Assembly: GCA_019633425.1 (NCBI GenBank)
Contig: WSUB01000235.1
Location: 1-51,496 of the forward strand
DNA: 51,496 nt
Direction of reading: 5' to 3'
Source: Tulasnella sp. 424
Taxonomy: Eukaryota > Basidiomycota > Agaricomycetes > Cantharellales > Tulasnellaceae
The position numbers and the translations under genes are program-made. Positions 1 through 11,619 of the stretch are shown piece after piece (within the stretch, counting starts at the first letter, position 1; each line of letters begins with the position of its first letter). Below the pieces are notes generated by a model, which was not told the origin of the DNA, made no database searches, and saw only the letters and a list, made by a program, of their open reading frames with translations.

Positions 1-24
1 CTACTGAGAAGTCTCGTATTCCAG

Positions 25-1737
25 ATTGATGACGTAGCACAAGGGGTTGAATACCTCCATAGCCAAACCCCGCCCATCTATCATGGCGACCTTAAATCGG
101 TAGGCGTACCTCCTCGAAATTCCGCTCGGGGGTCTGGCTAATCCCGAATGCCTGCAGCTCAACATATTGGTTAATTCAAAATATTACGCTGTAATTACGG
201 ATTTCGGCTCTGCCCGGCGTCTAGGAACCAAGGACTTCGACAAGGAAGCGAAGAAACGTGAACCGCAGCCAAGACCGGAGCAAGCCACAGGCGAGGAGAG
301 TATGACTCTTCAAGCAGTGTATTCTGCCTCCACCAACACGATAACCCTCACCGGCGACAAGTACACCCTTCGCTGGGCTGCGCCGGAGCTGCTGAGGGAT
401 GAGCTACCGAGTCTTGCATGCGATATCTGGGCATTGGGCTGGATCGCTTATGAGGTACGACGAACCACGAGGATCATTCTCCGTCGATGCTCATTGACTT
501 CCGCTGAGATAGGTGATGACCAACACCATCCCATTTCACGATGTCAAAAGAGATGTCGCCGTAGTCAATCGGGTCATTCAAGGAAACCTTCCGTCCATCA
601 CCAACCATGCTCGCATGTCGTTGATCCAAGCGCTTTGTTCGCTCATGGCGCGGTGTTGGAGCATTATCCCCGAAAAACGACCGACGGCAGCCGGCTGTGT
701 CAAATTAATTACTTGGATGGTGAGTGAGTGGTGCTGGTAACGGATGGATATCGTCTATGTTTCTGCGCGGCTGACTCGCTATGCACTCGATACAGCCGAT
801 GATCGTCCCAGCGCCTACCCAAGCTGGAGACCCAGAGGCTTCTCAAAATCGTAATGCTGGACTTCTCCTTCAACTTGGAGAAATGTACAGACTGCAAGGC
901 GACTATGTCAGCGCATTGGACTGCTTCACCAAGGCGTCGAATATTTACGCAATCACCGAGAACACCCGCGGAAAAGCTGACGCTCTGCGGGATCTTGCTG
1001 ATGTGCATCGGTTTCAAGCCGAGTACGGCAAGGCCGCAGGTCTCTACTCTGAAGCCCTACAGTTTTATACCGACATCGGCAATCACAGATGGAGAGCCTA
1101 TGCTCTGTCAGGTCTCGCTGAGGTACGCAAACACCTAGGCGAGTACACCGAAGCCGCCACGTCCTTCTCCGAAGCCCTGCAGATCTATGCCGACATCGGT
1201 CACTCCGGGAGAGGTGACGCTCTTCGCGGTCTCGCTGAGATACATCGGCTCCGAGGGGAGTACGAGGAGGCTATCAAATTGTACTCCGAAAGTCTCCAAA
1301 TATCTACGGATGATGGATTTAGCCTGGGGAGAGCCGACGTTTTGAGGAGTCTTGGTCATGTTCATCGATCTCGAGGGGAGTACAGCGAGGCCATCAAGTT
1401 CTACTCCGAATCCCTCCAGATAGACACCGAAATGGGCTCCAGAACAGGACAAGCCGAAGCTCTATGGGGCCTCGCTTCGGTCCATCTATCTCGGGAGAAG
1501 TACAGCGAAGCCGCTTCGTTCTACTCCGAATCCCTACAGATTTCTACCGACATCGGGGAACAAGACCAGAGAGCCAATGCTCTTCTTGGCCTTGCTGAAA
1601 CACACAATGCGCAGGGCCACCGTAGTGAAGCGATATCTTGCTACACGGAAGCCTCTGAAGCCTTTCGAGAAGTTGGAGACTCCCAGGGAGCAGCCGACGC
1701 TTCGAAGAAGGCCGCTAATCTCCGCACCGCCGCATGA
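25..1737 (+). CDS. Kinase-TPR protein, copy A (5' end outside window)
   Basis: Exons 5 to 8 of the family described under copy C: 25-99, 158-454, 513-719 and 796-1737. Bases 1-24 are the end of intron 4 (acceptor ...ATTCCAG). Visible kinase parts are the catalytic loop HGDLKS with the Asn of LNILVN, DFGSARR, WAAPELL, DIWALGWIAYE and the C-lobe CW...KRPTA. Seven TPRs follow. TPR 3 is one residue shorter than in B to E (loop DIGHSGRGD), and the C-terminus ends LRTAA, lacking the two Glu of the other copies, so the TPR exon encodes 313 residues. No disabling change is seen in the visible part. The leader, glycine loop and VAVK lysine lie outside the window. Confidence 0.85.
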
Positions 1738-3001
1738 TGGGTTAAAGGACACATTTGACGTTGAACTAGACTCTTTTAACCTTTTATTGGACTAAAATTT
1801 TGTTGTATGTGTGGTGCCTTCACATCCATGCACGATGTTTCGCTAGCCCAAGCGCATGCATTTCGTTCGACGTTTTCTGTCATCCGTTACCACCCCCTGC
1901 CTGCTGTAGTAGAAGTCAACGGTCTCTCATACCATAGTTCTATTCCTCCAAGGTGTACTAACTACTTCTGTACTTTCTTGGGCACGATTAAACCAGCCTA
2001 TTTGAGTGACAGTCCGTGAGGAACGTTAGGCCTGAAGGATCAAGCTCGGATTGTCTGCGCAGCGCGAACTTCCCTGTAGCACTCATTTCCTATACCAGGT
2101 CCAAGCGCCACATAGCTCAGGGCACAGGGTGCACCTAACTCGGTAACGAAAGGATCTTTTCAAAGGGATGCCCGGCAAAGAGCTATGTCCCCGTCCTTTT
2201 TGAAGCGTCAGGTGCAAACCGAAGGTGCGGGAAAGAGTCGAAGTTCGGTTATGTCGGCTTTGGACAAGCTTCCCGGTTCCCTCGTCGGACCGTTTCTTGT
2301 CCTTCATCATCGTCTCCAAACACCAACACGACTTCGTGAACGCAAAGGTTCTCTTGTTGGTGAGTTCCTGTGCGCTGCCACATCGGATGATTACTCGCTT
2401 TGCACGTCGATGTTGACTTGGCATTTCATTTCTCTCCCTCCCTTCGGCCACTGTACCCCATGTCAGAACGTGGACACACGTACCCCGCAAACAAGCCCCA
2501 AGATTTCTTTCCAAGTTGCTTCTCTAACAGGTCACTTCGCTCGTCCTTTACTCTTGGCTTGCCTGCACTCAACTCGAGTACTAATTTTAGTGCGGACCGA
2601 CTCCATCCAGCCCGCTAGACTCCCCCCAAGAACCACACCCTCTCATCCATCCGTACATTTAGAAGTATCTCCACCACCCAGGCCCATCAAAGCTCTACTT
2701 ACTACTCTCCCACCATCCAAACAGTTTCCAAGGACCGTGATTGGACACGCGTTCAAGTCGTATGCTCCAAAATTCCCAGGTCGAGCACCTCAACCCAAAA
2801 GAGCGTTCCGCTGCCAATCTCCTCAATCCTCCAACCGTCTCCTCAGCCCCAACGTGGATGGCGTGCGTACGATACCAATCCAACGGCTCCTGGCGCTCCG
2901 ACGCGTTAGAATAGTCTCGTCCCGCCAGCCGAGCTTTGGTGAGAGCCTTTCCTTCAGCCGTCTTCGTGCGCGTATCTAATCTTATCGACCCTCCGTGTTA
3001 G
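1738..3001 (+). other. Spacer A-P1 with conserved upstream block of the P gene
   Basis: 3' flank of A followed, from about 2160, by a block present in every unit: AGCTATGTCCC..., GCGCGGGAAAGAGTCGAAG, then GTCTCCAAACACCAACACGAC and a donor-like TTGTTG|GTGAGTTCC near 2361. A TACTAATTTCAG acceptor-like site lies near 2579-2590, and an intron-like segment GTGAGAG...GTGTTAG spans 2939-3001. These signals suggest the 5' exons or leader of P1. A 264-codon open frame (2185-2979) runs through the block, but its first half is in a different frame from the similar ORF of unit B, so I do not call it a gene. Confidence 0.45.
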
Positions 3002-4513
3002 AGTCCCGTCGTCCCCGTATCCTCAGCCGGCCCCCGATCCAACACCCTCGCAACTTCTGTCAAACCGCATCCCACGGTCATCCGGATCGACTTCACAGAT
3101 ATTCCGAACCGTCATCAAGCGACCCAACTTATGCAGATGTACCTCGGCGATGAGTTAGACATCGACACCCCCCGATCTAGCGAGCGTACTCGGTCGGAGT
3201 CCTTTTGTGTTGTCTCGACAAAGAGAGACTTACCGAGGAAGGAAGAGACAGTGCTATTCCACCCGAAGGACGACGATGACGAAGAAGGAGCCAATGCCGA
3301 CGGGAGCTCCGTTGAAGATGCCGGATCATTTACACCAGCGTCCAACGACCCGCCATCGTCCCCGATTCAGCCCCCGAAAAGAACAAGTTCTTCTTCGAAA
3401 GCTCGACCTCCGACGAGGGTTAGTTAAGCGGGAATGACAACAACGGGAGCGATCCTCCAAGTCTCTGCCGAAGCCGGCGGCGACTCGGAGCCCCGGACAG
3501 AGGAAAGAACTGTTCATAATATTAATTAGCAGTTGCATGCGTCAGTGGAAAGGGAAGATGCCTATAAGCCTGCTCATTCCAATCGTCGAAGAGCCAGGTC
3601 GAACTTGACTCGGAAGGGGAGGAAAACGCTCAAATCAACCGCACAATCAGTCCTCCGGCTCCATCTAGCTAGAGGGCCCGCAAGTCTCAAGCTTCCCTTG
3701 GTCCTACTACTACGGCTTAACCTTGCGGCTCGCTCCCAGACTGGGGAGCAAATGGTCGCGACAAGTCCCAATCCGTAGTGGAAACTCCGCAGTCTGTCGT
3801 TCGTCCTCAGCTCGCAGGGCCTTGGGACGGGAGAAGGTTGTTGTGTTCCGATGCTTTCAGGGAGATCGTATCCAGCGGATCGTCGGAGGACACTCACGCG
3901 GCGTGGACGGCAATGAAAACTAACTCGACTAGTCCGACGAGTTCTCAGCACACCCACACGCGGCATGATCGTCATGCTCAGGAACGTCTTCAGCATCCCC
4001 AGCCCCGACCACCGCTCGACAAAGACGAGCGAATCAAGGAACCGTCGGCGCCAAGAAGTTTACTCCAGTCCGGACTTGGTCGAGGAAATCTGCCCAAGAC
4101 GTTACTTCAAAAAGCAAAAGGATGAATCCTGGTCAATAGCGAACCTGGTCGGAAGTCGACCATCGATGCAGCTATGACTTGAATGGAGGCCGCTGTTGCC
4201 ATTGCAGGGGCACGGAATCGCTCGACGTCGAGCAATCCTGCATTTAACAACGCCGGGGTTGTTTACTCGCCTGTGGAGACGTTCTCTCGTCGTGGGCACT
4301 CTCGAGACAACACGCTCGATACGATTAATTCACCTGTGGACTGGACGAGCGGGGATGTTCACCGAAGAACCGATTGGAGAGCGCGGAGGGTTTCAAGTCT
4401 CGTCGCCCGATTTGGACGATCGGTTGGACGAGAGGGATGATTCCGTGGGTGCTGTTGATCGTGTAAGGGATCTCAAGACTCCCACTTCCATGTCCACGTC
4501 GACGATTGGGTGA
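3002..4513 (+). pseudogene. P1: decayed type II proline/serine-rich gene
   Basis: From 3002 the frame reads SPVVPVSSAGPRSNTLATS, then VIRIDFTDIPNRHQATQLM and MYLGDELDIDTP, which makes it part of a longer spliced gene. The ATG seen at this point in P5 is ACG here. Next come a kinase helix-F-like phrase in another frame (AYSVGVLLCCLDKERL, near 3190-3240), an acidic run (HPKDDDDEEG) and the Pro/Ser-rich C-terminal half in several broken frames. The stretch encoding the middle of the C-terminal half (PPPPPSTYPLP to DKVASPA in other copies) is deleted. The C-terminal end SKTPTSMSTSTIG-like frame stops at 4513. Frameshifts and internal deletions make a functional product unlikely. Its 3' end and flank match P5 closely, not neighbouring P2. 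Confidence 0.7.
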
Positions 4514-5549
4514 AGAAAGTGGCCACATTGGGTTGCTATTCCTCGCCTTCTCGGACGCTCTTCTGTCCTTGATGATCTGTTACTTATGTTCACTAGCGTG
4601 GACATTTCGCAAATCCCCTCTCTCGGAATGGGTGCTTTTTCCCTATATCATTTACTTTATCCTGGACTTCATTTACTTCCATCGTCATCCAATTTTCATC
4701 CTCCTACCGCTTTTGGTCCATAGTCACCAGATTCTCGTATAATATGCATTGCATTAGCGGAGTGACTTTTCTGGATTTTCTCTCTCACGTGTGCACATCT
4801 TCCTCTGCTACTTTACATGTACTCCATGGTGTGTGTTTCGATTTATCTTTTATTCTCTTAGACGAATTTACTTTTTTTCTTCTCGTTGGGTATGGATGAC
4901 CAGGCCTGGGAGTGGATGGGGTTGAGATATGCATGAGGATGAGGTTACAAGTCCTGGAAACGAACTCGTCAGGCCCTGTAGCCGCTTTGTAGGGTTTCCA
5001 CTTACAACGGATGGCGCTCAAGAACAGTTTCGCGTCGAAAGACACCGAAGGAACAGAACCCGGCGATCGATGTGTATTTCCCTGAGGCAGTCTTTCGTAC
5101 GACTGACCAATTTGACTTTAGTTTAGAGTGATGCTTGGTAAAGAGGTACGCTCTGTCATTTAGAAGCGTCGTTTACATAGTGTCGGTGTGCCAAAGGTGT
5201 TGGTGTCTATGAGGCGGTTGAGCAACCATATGCATAGGCGCGGGGAAGGGTCGGTGTTCGGTCAGAACGTCACGGTTGTTCAGGAAAGCAAATAAAAAAC
5301 CAGAACAGACCAGACCTTGCAAAAGATAATCTCAACCCTGCCTTAGTTACTCCTTGCGTAATTCGGCAACTTAACTCGTCTTACCTTGCACTGGCAACTG
5401 TTTTGTTTACGCGAGATGTTGACTCACTCGGTCGAACCTTATCGCTGTCCGAACTCGCTGAGAAGAGAACATCGCAAGGTCTAGACATTCTCTATAAGCC
5501 GAATACCCTCATGACTCGCCAGCCTGATGAGAACGATAGATGGGACGTC
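4514..5549 (+). other. P1 3' flank and upstream region of kinase gene B
   Basis: Starts with a pyrimidine-rich 3' flank, then a stretch (about 4860-5500) almost the same as 33180-33790 upstream of gene F, including GGTTACAAGTCCTGGAAACG and TTCGCGTCGAAAGACACCGAAGG. A motif shared by most kinase promoters, GAACCTTATCGCTGTCCGAACTCGCTGAGAA, lies at 5436-5463 or close to it, about 90-115 nt before the TATA box. No coding frame is convincing. Confidence 0.5.
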
Positions 5550-5559
5550 TTTTTATACC
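5550..5559 (+). promoter_or_regulatory. TATA box of kinase gene B
   Basis: TTTTTATACC, 113-122 nt upstream of the ATG at 5672. The same 10-mer occurs at the same place before C, D, E, F and G. Confidence 0.7.
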
Positions 5560-5671
5560 CCTTTCTACTTCATCCCCCTCTAACTCTCGACTCGCGATCC
5601 CCCCTCTCCAGGCAGCCCCTTCCTGACCGTACTCTCATACACTCAATCAACGCCACCCCGCCGGTTGTTTG

Positions 5672-8104
5672 ATGCAAGCAAACGAAATCCACGAGGCCAA
5701 CCCTCAGGCGTCCGGGTCCGGTCAAGATCCCCATCGTGAGTTCCAGCTTAGCGGCAAGCTGGTGCGTTCTGTCCGGGTCTCGAGGGGTGGTCGCAGCGAA
5801 CCGTTGACACAGTCTTTGTGTTTGTAGGGAGCCAAGCTCGAGAGATTTGCCAAGTGGCGACTCGATCCCTCCTTGATCGAATTCCCTGGAGGCGCCCCAG
5901 AGTTTCGTGGAGGATTCGCGACGGTTTCACAGGCACATTTAACTCCGACTCTCAATCGCCAAACGTCGAAGGTGATGGTTGTGTGGCATCCTTGTCAGCA
6001 CGGCGAATGGTTGACCGAGTTGTCTGCCTCAACAGGTTGTGGCGGTCAAGAAACTGAAGGTAGAAAATGATGCGGATGTAGAACGTGTATTGGGCGTAAG
6101 AACTCTTCCTCCGATGGCAAGCCTGATCGAAATACTGACTTCTCTTAGTTGGCACTCAGAGAATCGGAGTTCGTGGCCGAGCTTTCGCACCCCAACATTG
6201 TTAGATTCGAAGGATTTGTTGAAGATGTGTCCAAACATATGATATGGCTGGTTTTCCCATGGGAAGAAAACGGGAATCTGAGGGACTTTCTCGCGTCCGG
6301 AGAATGGGAAATTCCCGAGCGAATCTGTCTGGTATGATCAACCCCGTATTCTTTGGTGCTTTGCTGAGAGAGGTCGTGCTCCAGATTTACGACGTAGCAG
6401 AGGGGGTTAAATATCTCCACAGTCGGACCCCGCCCATATATCACGGCGACCTTAAATCAGTAGGCGTGCATCGTCGAAAATCCGCTTGGTGGTCTAGCTC
6501 ATTCGGATTTTCTGCAGCTCAACATATTGGTTAATCCCGAGTTCCGCGCTGTAATTACGGATTTCGGCTCCGCCCGTCGCCTAGGAACCAAAGACTTCGA
6601 CCAGGAGGCGAAGAAACGTGAACCGCAGCCAAGACCGGAGCAAGCCACGGGCGAGGAGAGTATGACGCTTCAAGCAGTGTACTCTGCCGCCACCAACACA
6701 ATAACCCTCACTGGCGACAAGTACACCCTGCGCTGGGCTGCGCCTGAGCTGCTGAAGGATGAGCTACCGTGTCTTGAATGCGATATCTGGGCATTGGGCT
6801 GGATCGCTTATGAGGTACGACGAACCACGAGGATCATTCTCCATCGATGCTCATAAACTTCGGCTGATAGGTGATGACCAACACCATTCCATTCCACGAT
6901 GTCAAAAGGGATGTCGCCGTAGTCAATCGTGTCATTCAAGGAACCCTTCCGTCCATCACCAACCATGCGCGCATGTCGTTGATCCAAGCGCTCTGCTCGC
7001 TCATGGCTCAGTGTTGGAGCATTAACCCTGAGAAGCGACCGAGGGCAGCGGATTGTGTCAAATTAATATCCTGGATGGTGAGTGAGTGGTGCTGGTAACG
7101 GATGGCTATCGTCTACGTTTCTGTTCGGTTGACCCGCGATGCACTCAACACAGCCGAGAATCGTCCCAGCGCCTACCCAAGCCGGAGACCCAGAGGCTTC
7201 TCAGACTCGCTACGCTGGACTTCTTTGTCAACTTGGACAAATGTACAAAGGGCAATCCGACTATGCCAACGCGTCGGACTGCTTTGCCAAGGCATTGAAT
7301 ATTTACGCAACCACCGAGGACACCCACGGGAAAACCGACGCCCTGCGGGGTCTTGGTGATGTACATCGGTTTCAAGGCGAGGACAACAAGGCGGCAGGTT
7401 TCTACTCCGAAGCCCTACAGCTTTATACCGACATCGGCGATCACAGCGGGAGAGCCTCTGCTCTATCGAGTCTCGCTGAGGTGCACCGAGCCCTAAGCGA
7501 GTACACCGAAGCCTCTATGTTCTACTCCGAAGCCAGGCAGATTTATGCCGACATCAACTTTCAGTCCGGGATAGCTCATTCTCTTTGGGGTCTCGCCGAC
7601 ATACATCGGTTACAAGGGGAGTACGACGAGGCTATCAAATTGCTCTCTGAAGGCCTCCAAATACATACCGACGAGGGATTCAGCCTAGGGAGAGCGGACG
7701 TTTTGTGGAGTATTGGTGAAATTCATCGATTTCGAGGGGAGTATAGCGAGGCCATCAAGTTTCACTCCGAATCCCACCAGATATACACCGAGATGGGCCA
7801 AAGATATGGACAGGCCTACACTCTATGGTATCTCGGCCAGGACCATCTATCCCGAGGGGAGTACGACGATGCCGCTTCGTTCTACTCCAAAGCCCTGCAG
7901 GTTGCTACCGACATCGGCGAGAAATCCGTGAGAGCCGATGCTCTGAATGGCCTTGCTAAAACACACGATGCGCAAGGCCACCGTAATGATGCAATATCTC
8001 GGTACACGGAAGCCTCTGAAGCATATCGAGAAGCTGGAAACTCCCAGAGAGCAGCCGACGCTTTGAAGAAGGCGGCTGATCTCCGCAACGAAGAGGCCGC
8101 ATGA
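5672..8104 (+). CDS. Kinase-TPR protein, copy B
   Basis: Exons 5672-5761, 5828-5971, 6036-6095, 6149-6331, 6385-6459, 6518-6814, 6871-7077 and 7154-8104; all junctions are GT/AG and phase 0, predicting 668 aa. Kinase motifs are complete: FRGGFATVS glycine loop, VAVKKLK, LRESEF of helix C, HGDLKS, LNILVN, DFGSARR and WAAPE. Exon 2 begins GAKLERFAKW where the other copies have RA(K/R)LE, and exon 1 ends LSGKL instead of LSDKL. Its TPR 3 loop reads DINFQSGIAH, close to copy C and unlike A, F and G. TPRs run to the stop at 8102-8104. It follows P1 and precedes P2. No disabling change seen. Confidence 0.88.
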
Positions 8105-9453
8105 TGGGTTAACGGATATAACCGGGCATAGACTAGACTCTTTGTTTTCGTTGGGATAAAATTCTGTTGTATGTGTGGTGTCTGCACCATGTTTCATTAG
8201 CCAAAGCACCTGCATTCCGTTTTCTGTTATCCGTTAGCACCCCCTGCCTGCTTTCAAAAAACTCAACGGCCTCTCGTACCATAGCTCTCTTCCTTCGGGT
8301 ATACTAAGTATTTCTGTACTTTCTTGGACACGATCAACCCAGCCTATTTGAGTGACAGTCCGTGAGGAGCGTAAGGTCTGAAGGATCAAGCCGGCATTAT
8401 CCGCGCGGTGCTAGCTTTCCTGTAGCACTCAATTTCAACACCAGGTTCAAGCACCACTTAGCTTAGGCACTTAGGGCACAGCATTCGCCATACTCGGTAA
8501 AGAAGGGATCTCCTCAAAGGGATGCCAGGCAAAGAGCTATGTCCCGTCCTTTTGAAGTGTCGTGTGCAAAGCTGCACCAGTTAGCAACTGCAGGCGCGGG
8601 AAAGAGTCGAAGTTCGATTTGGCTTTGGACGAGCCCTCGGTTCCATCGTCGGACCGTTTCTTGTCCTTGATCATCGTCTCCAAACACCAACACGACTCTG
8701 TGAACGCCAAGGCTGTCTTGTTGGTGAGTTCCTGCGCACTGCCACATCGGATGATTACTCGCCTTGCACGTCGAACGTTGACTTGCAGCATTTCATTTCT
8801 CTCCCTCCCTCCGGCCACTGTACCCCATGTCAGAACGTGGACGCACGTACCCCGCAAACAAGCCCCAAGGTTTCTTTCCCAAGTTGCTTCTCTAAAAGGT
8901 CACTTCGCTCGTCTCTTTACTCTCGGCTTGCCTGCACTCAACTCCAGTACTAATTTCAGTGCGGACCGACTCCATCCAGCCCGTAGACTCCCTCCAAGAA
9001 CCACACCCTCTCATCCATCCGTACATTTAGAAGTATCTCCACCACCCAGGCCCATCAAAGCTCTGCTTGCTGCTCTCCTACCAACCAAAAAGTTTTCAAC
9101 GACCTCGATTGTACACTCGTTCCCATCGTATGCTCCAAAATTCCCAGGTCGAGCACCTCAACCCAAAAGAGCGTTCCGCTGCCAATCTCCTCAATCCTCC
9201 GACCGACTCCTCAGCCCCAACGCGGATGGCGTGCGTAACGATACCAATTCGACCCCGCCGACGGCTCCTGGCGCTCCTTTGACGCGTTAGACTAGTCTCG
9301 TCCTGCCGACCGAACTTTGGTGAGAGTCTTTCTTTCAGCTGTCTTCGTGCGCGTATCTAATCTTATCGACCCTCCCCTCCCCGTAATTCCCGTATCCTCA
9401 ACCGGCCCCCGATCCAACAGGATCCAACACCCTCGCAACTTCTGTCAAACCGC
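8105..9453 (+). other. Spacer B-P2 with conserved P upstream block
   Basis: 3' flank of B resembles that of E (CAAGCACCACTTAGCTTAGG...), then the conserved block (AGCTATGTCCCGTCC, GCGCGGGAAAGAGTCGAAG, VNAKAVLL|GTGAGTTCC). The GTGAGAG donor seen in P1 is present near 9319, but the matching ...GTGTTAG acceptor is lost. A 10-bp tandem duplication (GATCCAACAG GATCCAACA) near 9410-9429 shifts the frame relative to P1. A 242-codon open frame (8562-9290) is probably incidental. Confidence 0.45.
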
Positions 9454-10656
9454 ATCCCACGGTCATCCGGATCGACTTCCCAGATTTTCTGAACCGTCAT
9501 CAAGCGACCCAACTCATGCAGATGTACCTCGGCGATGAGTTAGACGTCGACACCCCCGATCTAGCGAGCGTACTCGCTCGGGGTCCTTTGTGTTGTCTCG
9601 ACGAAGAGAGACTTGACGAGGAAGGAAGAGACAGTGCTGTTCCACCCGAAGGACGACGATGACGAAGAAGGAGCCGGTGCCGACGGGAGCTCCGTTGAAG
9701 ATGCCGGATCATCCACACCAGCGTCCAACGACCCGCCATCGTCCCCAATTTAGCCCCCGACAGGAACAAATTCGTCTTCTTCGAAGTTCGACCTCCGACG
9801 AGGGTTAGTTAAGCGGGAATGACAACAACGGGAGCGATCCTCGAAGTCCCTGTCGAAGCCGGCGGCGACTCAGAGCCCCGGACAGAGGAAATAGCTGTTC
9901 ATGATGTTGATTAGCGGGTGCATGAGTCGATGGAAGGGGAAGATGCCTATAAGCGTGCCATTCCAATCGTCGAAGAACCAGGTCGGACTTGACTCGGAAG
10001 GGGGAAACGCTCACATCAACCGCACAATCAGTCATCCGCCGGCTCCATCTAACTAGAGGATCCGCAAGTCTCAAGTTTCACTTGGTCCTACTACTACGGG
10101 CTTAACTCTGCGGTTCTTTCCCAGACTGGGGAGCAAATGGTTGCGACAAGTCCCAATCCGGAGTGGAAACTCCGCAGTCTGTCGTTCGTCCTCCTGGCGA
10201 TCCCAACCCAATTTCTCCGTCGCCGCCTTTTACACCAGGATACTCCTATCTCAATCTCAAGCGCCAAAGACTTCTAGTTGAGGTGCCGGTCCGTCCGAAA
10301 GCGAGTAGGCGCGCGGATATAGCGTGTCTACGAGCCCGCAACCCCCCAAAGGAGGACATCCAGAATTGGAGTACTAGTACAAGAAATCCGTACCTCCACC
10401 TCCTGGAACCGCTCCAGGCGCTGTGATCTACAGCACGGATCCTACCGGGAAACGACCCCCAGAGTCGCCGAGCCCGCAAAGCCCTGGGACGGAAGAAGGG
10501 TTGCTATCTGCTGATGCGTTCAGGGAGACTTCGTACAGCGGTCCAGCTAGTCCGACGGATTCTCAGAACACCCACACGTGACATGATCATCCGCCTCAGG
10601 AACGCCAACAAGTCACGCCGAGGACGGCGCACGTTCCGTTACCGCAACAGCCAGAG
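9454..10656 (+). pseudogene. P2 5' part: decayed type II N-terminal region
   Basis: Similar to P1 and P5 in this stretch: the VIRIDFPDF-like start (ACG instead of ATG), MYLGDELDVDTPDLASV, a frameshifted helix-F-like piece (AYSLGVL), an acidic EE/DD run and a premature end. Around 10163-10426 the frame reads VVRPPGDPNPISPSPPFTP and is then broken by a 2-nt insertion in TATCTCAATCTC (type I copies have TATCAATCTC). From about 10430 onward the sequence instead resembles P3/P6, so the boundary looks like a recombination junction. Confidence 0.65.
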
Positions 10657-11619
10657 ATGAGCGTGCAGTATACTGGAATGGAGGGGCGACCCAAGAGCGA
10701 GAAGGCGCTTATGGGTATCATCCCTCCTCCCCCGCCTTCGACGTACCCGCTTCCGTCGGCAGTACCCGTACCGATTCCGCTTCCTGAGGAGAGACCGGGT
10801 GCGCCGAGGATGGAGACTGCCACTTCGGCTGGGACGGTCTTACCTCCCGGTGGATATCCCAAGACTCCGATGGAAAGCAGCACTTCGGTGAGGATCGTAC
10901 CCGTGGACAAGGTCGCATCTCCGGCTTCCCCAGCTTCGACCACTGCTCGACCAAGACAAGCGAGTCAAGGGACCGTCGGTGCGAAGAAGTCTACTCCAGT
11001 CCGGACTCTGGAGGAAATCTTAGCTCAGGACCCTGCGTCGGACGGTAAAGGGTGGGTCCTGGTCAACGTCGAACCGAGTCGGAAGACGAGCATCGATGCG
11101 GCTGTAGCTGCGATGGACGCTGCCGCTGGTGCCAACGCGAAGGCGCGGAACCGTTCGACGTCGAGCAGCCCTGCGTTGAACAACGCCGGGATGGTTACGG
11201 AGGGACCGATGATGGAGTCGCCTGTGGAGTCGTTCTCCTGGCGCGGGCACAATCGGGACAACACGCTCGACTCGCCTGTGGATCAGCACGCTGGGACGGA
11301 AGAATCCGCGGCGATATCGTCTTTGAGGAGGGGTAAAGGGAGTTTGAAGAAGAAGCGGTTCCTGGGCCTCTTTTCGAGGAGTGGGTCGTCCAAGTCGAAG
11401 GGAGGGCATAAGAAGGTGGCTTCTGAGCCGTTTGGGCGGTTTACGGAGGGACCGATTGGAGAGAGGGGGGAATATGAAGCTTCGTCGCCGGTTTCGGATG
11501 ATCGGTTGGATGAGAGGGACGATAGTGTGCGTGCTGTTGGTGGTGTGAAGGAGTCGACTTGGCGGCGTGTTAGGGACCCAAAGACTCCCACTCCCGTGTC
11601 CAAGTTGACGATTGGATGA
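10657..11619 (+). CDS. P2 C-terminal ORF: Pro/Ser/Lys-rich disordered protein
   Basis: Open frame of 320 codons beginning MSVQYTGMEG, uninterrupted to the stop. It is proline-rich at first (IIPPPPPSTYPLPSAVPVP), then Ser/Thr-rich, with the conserved phrase GKGWVLVNVEPSRKTSIDAA, an Ala-rich helix, a basic cluster (SLKKKRFLGLFSRSGSSK) and an acidic C-terminus ending SKLTIG. Low complexity and lack of hydrophobic core suggest intrinsic disorder. I do not recognise the family or a function. Relative to P3 and P6 it lacks a 12-residue segment containing QRSGSSDDSQ. The ATG is internal to the full-length gene, so translation from here is uncertain: this may be a 3' remnant of a broken gene rather than a real short gene. 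Confidence 0.5.
   Translation: MSVQYTGMEGRPKSEKALMGIIPPPPPSTYPLPSAVPVPIPLPEERPGAPRMETATSAGTVLPPGGYPKTPMESSTSVRIVPVDKVASPASPASTTARPRQASQGTVGAKKSTPVRTLEEILAQDPASDGKGWVLVNVEPSRKTSIDAAVAAMDAAAGANAKARNRSTSSSPALNNAGMVTEGPMMESPVESFSWRGHNRDNTLDSPVDQHAGTEESAAISSLRRGKGSLKKKRFLGLFSRSGSSKSKGGHKKVASEPFGRFTEGPIGERGEYEASSPVSDDRLDERDDSVRAVGGVKESTWRRVRDPKTPTPVSKLTIG

Noticed and set aside
781..1737. TPR frame as a separate gene starting at its own ATG (also at 7139, 14200, 28049, 35408)
   Set aside because: The ATG lies within intron 7 and is absent from copies D and G; splicing gives one continuous frame with the kinase.
2185..2979. 264-codon ORF upstream of P1, and the similar 242-codon ORF at 8562-9290, as real proteins
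   Set aside because: Their first halves are in different frames relative to the aligned DNA and they run through splice-like signals; other units have stops in both.
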